A DNA stretch of 64,000 nucleotides. Origin: Biomphalaria glabrata (lineage: Eukaryota; Mollusca; Gastropoda; Planorbidae). Under the pieces are notes generated by a model, which saw nothing but the letters and a program-made list of their open reading frames with translations, was not told where the DNA came from and searched no databases. Shown here piece after piece: positions 37,955 through 48,400 of the stretch (position 1 is its first letter; every line of letters begins with the position of its first letter). A program made the translations under genes and the position numbers. The stretch is taken from the NCBI RefSeq assembly GCF_947242115.1, contig NC_074726.1, forward strand, positions 124,001 to 188,000, in the 5' to 3' direction.

Positions 37955-38216
37955 AATGCCTTTTAGAATTTGCAATCTATATGGCAGATGATGTAAATGT
38001 CATCTGTTTCTGTGGCCTACTGTTATAAAGGTATCATATGGCCAGCACAACGACCAACCTTCTTTACTTTCCCCAACTAATGTCAGATACCCATTAGAAT
38101 TGCACTGACCCAAGGCATTCTAAAATCCTGAAATTCAAAAACAATCTTCAACAAGATTTGAACCTGAAAACCCTTAGCTCTAAAGCAACCACACTAAACC
38201 ACTTAGCACCCCCCCC
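37955..38216 (-). mobile_element. tRNA-Ser-derived SINE, near full length
   Basis: About 260 bp on the minus strand. It has a diverged tRNA head (GGTGCTAAGTGGTTTAGTG; B box AGGTTCAAATC), then CTAATGGGTATCTGACATTA, GTTGGTCGTTGTGCTGG and CCACAGAAACAGATGAC, and ends ATAGATTGCAAATTCTAAAAGG-like. From memory this body is shared by SINEs of many molluscs. The copies at 16174, 16655 and 37296 are parts of the same family. Confidence 0.75.
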
Positions 38217-38865
38217 TCAACCACCACAGAGCTGTTGGGTGTTTGAGGTGTCCCTATCTCTACACAAAAAAATGCAATTAATTCTCAGAAAAAAGGACTA
38301 TTTGCTTATAAATCAAATATTTATCTGATGATCAAAGAAAAACTCAAATCCCTTTAAAAAGTTTGTACAAATGCACATCTCCCAGTATATCAGAAAAACT
38401 GTGTTGCCACTCTTTAATGGTGCTTCACACATTGAGCATGTTTGTATTTTATACACCACATTAGATTACTATTGCTTTATGCCTGTGAAATATGGAAAGT
38501 ATATCACCTGAAATACATCATGAATTAACTACATTTGCTGGGTATTTTAGTGAAGAAATTGTGGTTCAGAGAAACGCACTGCATGTGTCTAATGTCATTG
38601 CTGCCCAAGGCTGTCCTACTGATGGCTAGTATTCTTTTTCTGTAACTGTCCCTAACGATAGCGTTGTTGCTAAATTTAAATTTACCTTATTTGTGTTAGA
38701 CACAATCAATTGAAAAATAAGAATCCATTCGAGATTTAAGTCTCAACTTTGAGATCTTTGACTGTTTGGCGGATCTTAAAATAATGACTGTAAATAAAAC
38801 CAAACAAACTGCACATGTGTAGTAAATGTCTCTCCTCTTGTTTCTGATTTGTCTTTTCATTGTTG

Positions 38866-39061
38866 TTAATTAGTCATCTGTTCTTGAACCAGTTTCCACT
38901 GTGTAGTAGTCTTTTCGCTCAACAGCACATCCTTAATGACATAATCAAAAACCAACATGACCATCCTAAGGAACACGTCAGAAATGTCATCTTGAGGAAG
39001 AAGAGACTGCTGGCAGAAAAGCCTGATACCAAATATTGAGTTGCTGCTGCTGAGAATTTCG
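38866..39061 (-). CDS. Possible orphan terminal exon, unknown protein
   Basis: A minus-strand frame ends in TAA at 38866 and is preceded at about 39062 by a good acceptor (T-rich tract then CTCAG). It encodes about 65 residues of protein-like, non-repetitive sequence including FGIRLFCQQSLLPQDD and VFDYVIKDVLLSEK. A second protein-like frame lies upstream at about 39266-39390 (VLPYIRSNENCKCLAAE), also with an AG before it. The phases of the two do not join as I draw them. I recognise neither. Could be the end of a helical-repeat protein, a decayed copy of one, or chance. Confidence 0.25.
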
Positions 39062-39399
39062 CAGTCGACAGACACACTGAGAAAAAAAAAACATGTTTGG
39101 ATTTTGGGAGTTATTAGAGAACATGGCTTTACATTACATATCTTGATTCTTAACTTGCTTCATATGTCTCGCTTTTCGAGCAATAATAATGGTCAGTTCA
39201 ACTTGTTTTGTCTTCATCCTAAAAGCTGCAATACAAAGAAGAATATCAGAACTACTCGATAAGCGATCATCAGCAGCTTGTCCATCGCAACGAAAATCAA
39301 TGCATTAGTATATTTAGTAAAGTTATTGACAGTTTCAGCAGCCAAACATTTGCAGTTTTCGTTTGATCGAATGTAGGGAAGCACGGTCCTCACTGATAA

Positions 39400-40387
39400 A
39401 GTTAACAATGAATGTGTACATTGAAGATTTTGTTCACGTTTTTAGTTTGTTTTTTTTATTTCATGAATAAATAGAGTATTTAATGTTTACTGTTGAGGCT
39501 AAGACTTTGAGCCATGGTTAGCAGCTTGCACTCTGTGAAAAATCCTGAGGGCGCCCATGCCCATGGCTAGATCATCCAGATGATAGATTTAGATATAATA
39601 ATAGTAATACAGATACTGTGAGATAGAATATATTCTAGATCTAAATCTACATTAGATAAGATAATAAAATCTAATCTAAACTTGTCCTCTAGTCTACTAG
39701 TGCCTCAAGGTCAATATTCTAGACCTAGATCTCTCTATATATAATAATAATTTAACTTATGAGTAATAGAGTCTAGAGATCCATATAGACAGACTATCTA
39801 CTAGATCTAGATTAACTAGATCTAGATATGATATTGATAATCTATCTAGACGTCTAGAGTTTGACTAGAGTCTAGATCTACTAAAATCTACTTACGGTAA
39901 AATCATCGTTAACTAGAATAGAAACAATAGTTACTAGATTTACTAGAGTAGATTTTACTACTACTACTACTACCTACTACTAGTACTTAGTAGTACTACT
40001 ACTAACTACTAGTACTACTGTACTACTATACTCTTTGACTTAGACAAAATAATGAAAATACTAATTATGGATTTATGGTACTAGATTTTACTAGATCTAG
40101 AACAGTTTAGACTATTAAGACATTTACCCGTGTTGCTTCATCCGATAAAGATAAATGTTCGCGAACAGACAAAAGAATTTTTAGTTTATTTATTTTTTTA
40201 GAATTTTATTTTGTTTCTTACGCCTCTTTAAAGTTTCAACCTGCGAATGCTGTGAGTGTGAAAGCAAAACACTCGCCATTTTGTTATTTATATACAAAAC
40301 TATAGATACGAATTTCGGCTAAGTGATAAAGAATTTAGTAAATATACGATTGCTTTCAACTATTACCCAGTAGATCTAGATCTAGAT
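39400..40387. other. Noncoding, AGATCT-rich, with a CTA trinucleotide tract
   Basis: A dense run of AGATCT and TCTAGA words at 39570-40110. A CTA/TAC-rich low-complexity tract with inverted parts (CTACTAGTACTTAGTAGTAC) lies at 39950-40030. No gene recognised. Confidence 0.6.
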
Positions 40388-40620
40388 CAGTGCTTTTCAA
40401 ACCTTTTTCAACAGGTACCGCTCGTCGATATCCAGTAAACTGAAGTAGATATACTTTACTGTCAAAGAATCGAGTTTTTAAAATAAAAACATCACTATAA
40501 TGAAGATGTTAAAGCCAGACTCTATCCTGACTAGATATCTTGAAGTAACTGTTTAAAAACGGGCAGTGTATCTGTAACACGCCATTTTTTGGCGCCCCCT
40601 CCCCCCTTTTTTTATTCTAG
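40388..40620 (+). mobile_element. hAT-like MITE fragment
   Basis: Starts CAGTGCTTTTCAAACC, a hAT-type terminal-repeat start. About 200 bp further on is a GCGCCCCCTCCCCCC-like tract of the kind seen inside many such elements. A related start (GTGTTTCTCAAACG with a GCGCCCCC tract) occurs at 41286-41340. No matching far end was found. Confidence 0.35.
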
Positions 40621-40964
40621 GAACAAAAATTGTAATATCATAAATACATTGCGCTCAAATAATAAGAATAACTATAGAGTGTATTACCTAGCTCAAAATA
40701 TCTACAATATATAGGCCTATTATATAGTCACAATCTAAAACTTCGCTTCTACAAAATGCTAAAGTTTCTCGTGATAAAAAAAGGACTTGCTGTAGCCTAT
40801 AAGGCTATAACAGTCATTTTTTTAAAGCCGTTTGTGTTCTGACATCTATTGTGTTTCAGATTCACTTATAACAGTTTTGTTTGGCGAAAAATTGATTAGC
40901 TATGACTTCTGTTTTAGCTAAGAGAAAAAATATTGCATGTCTTTAGGTAAGGTAGGCTATATAT

Positions 40965-41142
40965 TACCTTTACCTATCCCTTAGTCTGTTGGACCGTTGG
41001 GGCACCAGGCAAGATTTGTCGACCATCTTTCTCCATTCCTCCCTTTTTTTTTTTGCCTTGATTAGAACCTCTCTCAATGGCAGGCCTGTCCATTCTTTAA
41101 TGTTGTCCTACCATCGCTTTTGCTGTCTGCCTCTTCTTCTAT
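40965..41142 (-). mobile_element. LINE 3' fragment
   Basis: On the minus strand the translation includes NIKEWTGLPL and EEWRKMV, then CLVPQRSN. This is the run downstream of the reverse transcriptase in a common LINE group ('N+.EWTGL ... R.+W+.+V'). A second member of the family, on the plus strand, is at 46068-46270. Frame breaks show it is dead. Confidence 0.65.
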
Positions 41143-42065
41143 AGGCTATATATAGATAATGTTTTTGCCAAGAGAATCACTTTTGAGATTTATTGAAATA
41201 CATCATGTAGCCTACATGCTAAAATGCGTACTCAATTATACAAACTATAATGTACTATAATATTTCATAATAAACTGTAGATCCGTGTTTCTCAAACGTT
41301 TACTAGTTGTGAAAACAATTTCGTTTGCGCCCCCTTCCCTTTTTTAGCAAGATTTAGTTTAGGGAAGCGCTGGAAGCATCCCAATTGGGATCCGGAACGG
41401 TTTAACTAGGTTATAAGGACAAAGAAAAGTAACATACAGACATAATTTTCGCGTTTTTCTTTTAGAAGTAGGCCTAAATGTACAATATATTTGGAATCCT
41501 AATGTATGTAGTGGATGTTCGTTTAAGCTGCTCCGTTTAGACTTTTTAAAATTGTAATATTGAAACATTTGCTTGTCCAATGTGTAAATATTTTTTTCAT
41601 ATTTCAAGTTTATTGCACCCTAGCCCAAACTTCCCTCAGGACAAGCGGGGATAGTGGAGGGTAGGGAGACCATCGATCATCTGTTATGAACGCATATACC
41701 ACACAACAAGGCAGCCATATCCGTATCCCCCTAGCGAGAGACAGTACGTTCAGTTCATTTAATTCATAGCTAATCTTCAAACTTTACTTCAAAACCAATG
41801 TTGTGCACACATTCTCACGACGCTATACAAACATAAACAACTATCAACTGTTTCACCACACTCTGCAACGAGTCTTTCAAGAAGAGCTCATAAAGCCTCA
41901 ACAGAACTAGTTCTCTTCAAAGCCATCAAACTTTATGGAAACGCAACGTCGTATGTTTAGAATTTTGGCACAAGTGACCAAAAAAAAAAAGTCCAATTAC
42001 TACATTTAATGTTGAATGCAAAATCTCATTCATTCTCTTCTATGTTAATGCTTACTTAGAATGCA
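41143..42065. other. Noncoding stretch
   Basis: No gene recognised. The segment 41805-41885 (TTCTCACGACGCTATACAAA ... CAACTATCAACTGTTTCA) is about 60-70 percent alike to 58501-58560 inside the mariner-like MITE, so it may be a fragment of a related element. Confidence 0.4.
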
Positions 42066-42067
42066 AT

Positions 42068-42090
42068 TACACACACACACACACACACAG
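42068..42090. repeat. CA microsatellite
   Basis: About eleven CA units. Confidence 0.9.
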
Positions 42091-42139
42091 AAAGGTTGAA
42101 TTGTACTTTCGATTGTAGAGTGCTCAGATAGATGGAAAA

Positions 42140-42376
42140 ATCGAGACATCGATTCTTGGGTATAGAAGATCGTACGACTACAACTTGTATTTGCTTGAGG
42201 CAGATAATTACCACCAATAGTACGAGTACCCTAGTGCTATTAGAGCATGGAATGGGTTGCCTGAGCTAGCCAGGAAAACCAGTGACTTGGCAGAATTTAG
42301 GTCATTGACTACATGCATGACGCGTAGAACGTAATCATCTTGTTTTTTTGAAGTAACGTCTGTATTATATAAGATA
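42140..42376 (+). mobile_element. LINE 3' fragment with tail
   Basis: The plus-strand frame reads YEYPSAIRAWNGLPELARK then TSDLAEFRSLTT, the ending of many LINE ORF2 proteins ('P..IR.WN.LP......L..F+..L'). One in-frame stop lies just upstream, and TAA ends the frame. The untranslated tail GCGTAGAACGTAATCATCT ... GTCTGTATTATATAAGATAA recurs at about 42540-42600. Confidence 0.65.
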
Positions 42377-42539
42377 AGGCACGATACCTCGATACTGTAT
42401 TTATAAGAGTGAAACCCTAAAATACTTCATTAAAATTCTATACCATGTGCATGATTTGATTATAGACCTAGGTTTAGATCCTTTGTATCTAGGAGAGTGG
42501 TAGCCATACTCGACTTCAAACATGACTTCATTGGCCTAC

Positions 42540-42600
42540 GGACACGCGTAGGGCGTAATCATCTATTTGAAGTAAAGTCTGTATTTTATAAGATAAAATA
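42540..42600 (+). mobile_element. Second copy of the same LINE tail
   Basis: CGCGTAGGGCGTAATCATCT, TTGAAGTAAAGTCTG and TATTTTATAAGATAA match 42316-42376 closely. No coding part precedes it. Confidence 0.65.
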
Positions 42601-44780
42601 CACCCCTCCCCGGGTTGGCTTGCGGTAAAGAATGCTTCAGGAAGCAACGTCAAGGAAAAATCAGGAGTGAAGCCCCATAAGTTGGGAGTGTCAATTATAA
42701 CAACTGGGTTGGTGCCAAATGTAACACGAAGCGTTCCATTGAATTTCACCAGCAAGGTCGAGAGGGGGATTGTGACCCATGGGTCACCCAAAGGCTAGTA
42801 ATTGGCTGGTAGACCACAGAATCTCAATGTAGGCCTATAGCCTACAAGCACAACCTTATATTGAATTGCTGTTCTTTCTACAGCGAATCCTCTACGAAAT
42901 ATAGTAGTTATGTTGTTAGTTCATCACTTAGAATGGGAGAGGCTTGCAATATGGACCAGGATCAAACGTGGACCACCTCGATATTATAGAATGTACAGTA
43001 TTGCCGTAAACCAAATATTTAGTACGCAGTAGTGACTGCCCTTACTTAGTTTCATATCTATGTTCATACATCAATGCACAGAAAACATTTCCCAAGTTTA
43101 AGTAATTTTGCGTTTTCGCACATTTTCTTCTAAACTTTGTTCGTTATTCATTTCTGTATGAAATATGGATCGTTTGTGTATTCTAATATAGGCCAGTGGT
43201 CTTCATTAGATTCTTGACCATATCGCTAGTGTTTTATATCAGATCCCATATGTATTATAGGCTAAGTTTCTGTATTTTTCATTTTCTGTATTGCCAGTAG
43301 TTGCTAACAGTGGTTAAGACAAGAACCTGTTTGATGTCTGTTGAAAACAGAGATTTGGGGCTGAATCAAAAGGCAAATACTTCTAAAAAAAAAACAACAA
43401 CATGGACTGCAGCAGTAAATAGGATAATATTAAAGGGAAGCAACTTGGCAGAGTACAATTATTATCAGATGCCCGATGAAGCTGAAATAGTAATAAAAAA
43501 CATTTCTAGGAGACTAGATGCTCTTTGGTGGTACAAAAAAAAAGGGGGCTAATGAAACTTGCAGATGATGTAGCTAAAAAGAACAGCCTCTATCATGCCT
43601 TGTTTGAGCAGTGAGATTGCAGCTATATATTCTTTTATATTCAGTTGCCTGTAGTTCTGCTAAATCGCCCTTTTGGTGCCAGTTACTTATATTGGTGAGT
43701 TAATAAGGCTTTTTGAGTATACAGTTTCAGTATTTCACATAACAGCTACACAGTCCCAGCTGTGACTTACATATAATGTTACATTCAGCAGACATAACAA
43801 TGGTTCAGCTGTTATCACTTAAGGTTCTTTTTCGCCCGCTTCGACTTGTCTTGAATTTTCTTTTGGTTTCAAATGTGTAATTTCAGAACTAGTTTATAAT
43901 TATTGATTTTCTTTCAAACTGAGATGTAGTTACAAAGTATTTAGATTAGTGCAGTACATCCCTCATTGTAATGTGCTGGCTGAGAAGTTATGAAACAATC
44001 TCAGTATTTCTTAACTTAAAACTTAATCTATTCAACACAAGAAAATATATTAACAAGCAAAACTATAATCTAAGGACATGTCAGTTCATTTATTCAATGA
44101 TCAACATAGTCAACCGAGGTCACTTAGACCCTTAATTTGAAGCAAACATAAATACATGAAATCTGTGTGTAAAGCAAAAATGGTCCAGTAGATCCCACAG
44201 GACTGGAAGCAATGCTAGCCACTAACACTAAGACTTTGAACTAGGACTGGATAGGATTTCAATTGAACAAGTGAAACGATCAACTCAACACCTTGGTCCA
44301 TAAGTTGAACTGTTTTGAACCTGGAGAAATGACTCAATATAATTTGACCAGAAGGCAGATCTGTTTCAACAAAAGCCTGAGTTCTAATTCATAAGTCAAC
44401 AATATCAAGAAAAAAAAAGTGTCACTTTGTAATTTTACAGAACCAACTGAATGGCCAGAGTCTAATGTACATGATATCACACATTCACCCACACTAGATC
44501 TACAGATCAACATATGTTACTATCTAAAAATGTTTGAGAAATATATAAATCAATGTTTCAAAAGGAAAAAAAAAGGTTTAAAAAGCTGCACATTTGCCAT
44601 CCAACTAACAATAGTCAACAAGAGACTGCAGTCTGGAAACATCCAGATCAAACTGGTTTTATTTTTTCTGTTTTTTTGGAACATGTGAGAAGAAGTTAAG
44701 GAAATTATACACTTTCAATCAGACTACTAACTTAAGTACTAAGAGGCAACATTATCTATTACTAGGCTCTAATTAGTAAT
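42601..44780. other. Noncoding stretch
   Basis: No gene recognised. Frames at 42528-42791 (minus), 43301-43552 (plus) and 44419-44688 (plus) look like ordinary sequence without family resemblance. The one at 43301 (NRIILKGSNLAEYNYY) is the most protein-like but cannot be assigned. Confidence 0.5.
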
Positions 44781-44784
44781 ATGA

Positions 44785-45062
44785 TCACTAATATACCAAG
44801 ACCCCCCTCCATAATGACGGAAATAAAAAGGAACAGATTACGCTGGGCAGGTCACCTTGAAAGAATGTCAGAGAACAGAGAAGCAGCAAAGATTGTTCAC
44901 AAAACAAACAAAAAGCAGGCACCTCAAAGGTAGGCCACAGTACAGTGGCTTGACAATGTAGAGGCAGATCTAGAACAGCAGGATAGATCAGAATGAAAAG
45001 ATGTGCTATAGTAGGTCAGGGCCCTCCAAGGGCTGTAGTCCCACCGGGATGGATGAACATAA
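44785..45062 (+). mobile_element. LINE 3' fragment
   Basis: The plus-strand frame reads IKRNRLRWAGHLERMSENRE, then VQWLDNVEADLEQQD after one stop, and ends with an ALQGL-like tail. This is the standard post-reverse-transcriptase region of a large LINE group ('LRW.GH..RM'). It lies about 280 bp beyond the THOC2 stop codon, possibly in its 3' untranslated region. Confidence 0.75.
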
Positions 45063-45343
45063 TGACTATTTTAAAGTTAAACTGCCATTATTACAAACTA
45101 TTGAATTCAAACATGAGAAGGACCAACTGATTTTTATGTTTTTTTTTTAAAGTGACTGGATTTTTTTTTCTACCTTTCCCAATTGAAATGTTTAATTCCC
45201 AATTGAAATGTTTAATATACACACCTCACTCATGTATCTAGCAATGGAATGATTACTAGAAACTTTAAGACCAGAAAGTATTTACCATAAAGACTAAATA
45301 ATTAAGCCCCAGCTGACTACATAATCAAGTCTCAGTCCCTAGA

Positions 45344-45415
45344 TCAAGGATATGATTTGTCTCTCTTTTCTTTCATCTTCAGTTTTGGAGATCCATCTGT
45401 TTCATTAAACTGTTC
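45344..45415 (-). CDS. THOC2: THOC2 last exon with stop
   Basis: 24 codons including TGA at 45344-45346, acceptor TTCTCCAG, in phase with exon 7. Encodes EQFNETDGSPKLKMKEKR and DKSYP. The basic ending fits the Lys-rich terminus of THOC2. Confidence 0.65.
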   Translation of the reverse strand, partial: EQFNETDGSPKLKMKEKRDKSYP

Positions 45416-48400
45416 CTGGAGAAAAGGAAAAAATCAAACAAGTCAAAACTTAAGACATAGAGAGGTATAGAGAATTATTAAATAAATTCTCTAATTCAAA
45501 GCAAATGAAAAAAATAAAAAAATAATTAAAGAAATGTGCACCCATGTAAAGCAATAGAACACTGCAAGTCAGACATGGTCATGCCTTATTACTGTTACAC
45601 AAAAACTAACACCTGAATTGTATTACCAGCTTCAGATAAGAAAGATACTAAACAACTATTGTAAATTAAAAACACATATGTTTAACATGGCTTTACAATA
45701 GATTGATGCTTACTTAATTTGAAGAAGAAGAAAAAAAAAACTTTGTTTTTCTATTACTTGATTTCTAAATCAAAAGTGTATGTTATTAGTGGACTGTAAG
45801 TAATCTATGTACATTGTTGTGGTACTACTAATAGCATTGAATATACAATTAATTTAGTTACATTTTAGTATTTAAAAAATAGTTTAGATGTATGTGTATA
45901 AAATAATTTGAAAACAAAAGCTTTTAGACCATGCTTATTTATGTCAATTATTTCACATGTGAAGAATGGTTCTTAGTGAATATAACAAAACCAAAAAATC
46001 AGTTTTCTGTCCATAAATGTTTACCTCTGTAAAATAACACAAATTAAACCTTTATGGCAATATCAAAAGGTCCTCAGTGCTTGCAAAACTCTCCTCCAGG
46101 GAACAGCACCAGGAAAAAAAAGGAGACAGAGGAAGCAATGGGAACACAACATTAAAGAATGGACAGGCCTGCCAATGAAAGAGATTCTATTAAGAGGAAT
46201 GGAGAAAGATGGTTGACCTATATTGTGTGGTGCCCCAATAGTTCAACAGACTAAGGGACAGGTGAAGGTGAAAAGTTTACCTTGCTCTTAGAGGAGTGAC
46301 TCTGTTGTTTAGATTTCTCTTTATAATCTCTCTCTGCATACATTTTGGAGGATCCATTGGCTTCCCCATTTTGTTTGCCTACATTTAGTGGAGAAAAAAA
46401 AGTTTGGAGCCTTGAGGCAGTGCCTTCATCTCAAAAATATTTGTACAGAAGTGTGTAAAACAAGGAGTTCTAGAATGATTCTATCAATACGTACGTGAAG
46501 CTAGATAATGATCCTCACTTTTTCTTCTTTTGGAAAGTTCTGGGTCATAGGTTTCAACAGTGTTCCTGAAGAGAATCACTGGAGTTGATATAATACATTT
46601 ATAATCTCTCCTAAACTAATTTGATACCACTTAACAATTATCCCAATGTGTCCTAGTCTACATTTTTATAGCATTTAAGAATAATACAATTCATAATCTT
46701 TTCTTAAAATATACACCAAAATGTTTTTAATTGCTTAAAATTTAATTTTGAATAGTTCCCCTTGGAATACACAGATTTCTTATTTTCAATCGTGTTTTTC
46801 CCAAAAAAAGGATGTTTTTCAAGAGTGGGGGCTAAAAAAAAAGGATCTATATTTAATATTAATTTTTCATATGAAAATGACATGGGATAGTGAGCTCAAG
46901 ACAATTAATTTATGTTTTATATACATTATATATTAAGTTATGTTAAAATATGAATAACTATCATTAAGAACAGTTTTAGTTCAGTTTGGATCATAAAATA
47001 TGGTCTAGATCTTAATAGACTTGGTAAGTCAGTAAGTTTTTATTTTTACATTCCATTATCCAAAATAAAATATCGGTTAGGTTTTATAAATATTAGTATT
47101 TATCTAAAAAAGGCATACAGTCCCATTTAATTCTATACCAAACTTAACATTTTCCGAAAACAAACAAACAAGTTGTTGAAGTTTAATCATAACAGGGGTA
47201 GTGAAATACATATGAGCAAAATGGATAATTCAGTTGGAACATAGAAAATAATTATGGAGAGAAAGAGTTAAAAAAAGATTTACACTAGGACACAAAAAAA
47301 AATAAAATAAACATACCCTCTTTTTATCTTTACGATCTTTTTCCATTTCAAAAGACTCATCAGCTTCTTGACTTGTGGGACTCTGTCAAATAATAAGTAA
47401 ACTGGGAATTAGAGCTCTATATCTGTTGCTGTTACCAAACAGTGCTCTATCAAGTGGTATTTACTGTTAAAGTGTCCACTGATTGGTGTAAATACCACAA
47501 TGAGCTTTAACATAAACATCTTTTACATTTCACAAATTAGTTGACCAAGTGCAGGCAATTTTCTTTTCTCATTTAAGGTATAAACAACAAGAGAATTTTT
47601 TTTAAAGAGTAAATCAATGAAACAAAAGCTGAGATTTTATCTAGGAATAAAATGTTTAAAGTTAACTGCAGACCATCAGAGATTGATGATCCCAAAATGA
47701 CAGCTAAAGCAATTTAAATTAGTTTTATGTAATTTGATAGTCTAAGCCATTATGAAGTCACACTTTAAACAACGAATATCCAGGTATATATTGTATATCA
47801 CATAAGCTAAGCCACCCCATCATTTTTAAAAATTATGTTTAGCTTGGACAGAAGATGCCATATCAAAAATACTTTTAGAAGGAAGCAGGCTAAAAGAGAT
47901 GGGGCTGACTTAGTGTGTCTAGAGGTCACAAGGTCATTACCTTTCTGTGCTTGCTTTGTCCATCCACTGGTGACTCCTACAATCAAGAAGTAAGTTGCAC
48001 AACATGTCAACATGACATGCAGTGGCTGTTGTGGTGGTAAAGAAGAAGATGATGTGGTGGCAAAGCATCTCATGTTTTGTTTTAGTGCCACAACCATGCC
48101 AGGCCAGTGTGCAATTCATCATGCCCTTATCTTCCCCCCCCCCCCCAAAAAAAAAACCAATGAAAACATTGCTATATCAAACAACATATGATCAGGGCAT
48201 GATGAATTGAAGACAATTGAAACAGCTTTCATTGCAGCAAGAAAAATATTTTAAAACAATTAAACAAATGTTTCTGATAAAAGCAAGACACTAATTAGTG
48301 AAACTTTTATTTGACTTATGAGTTTAGCTTTTGCAGTTGTAAGACCTAAGTAGAAAATTTCTATAAGAAGTCTTGAGAATAAGATATGGTTTCAAAGAAA

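Noticed and set aside
47807-48210. Frames on both strands near 48 kb
   Set aside because: They overlap each other, contain homopolymer runs and lie within a THOC2 intron.
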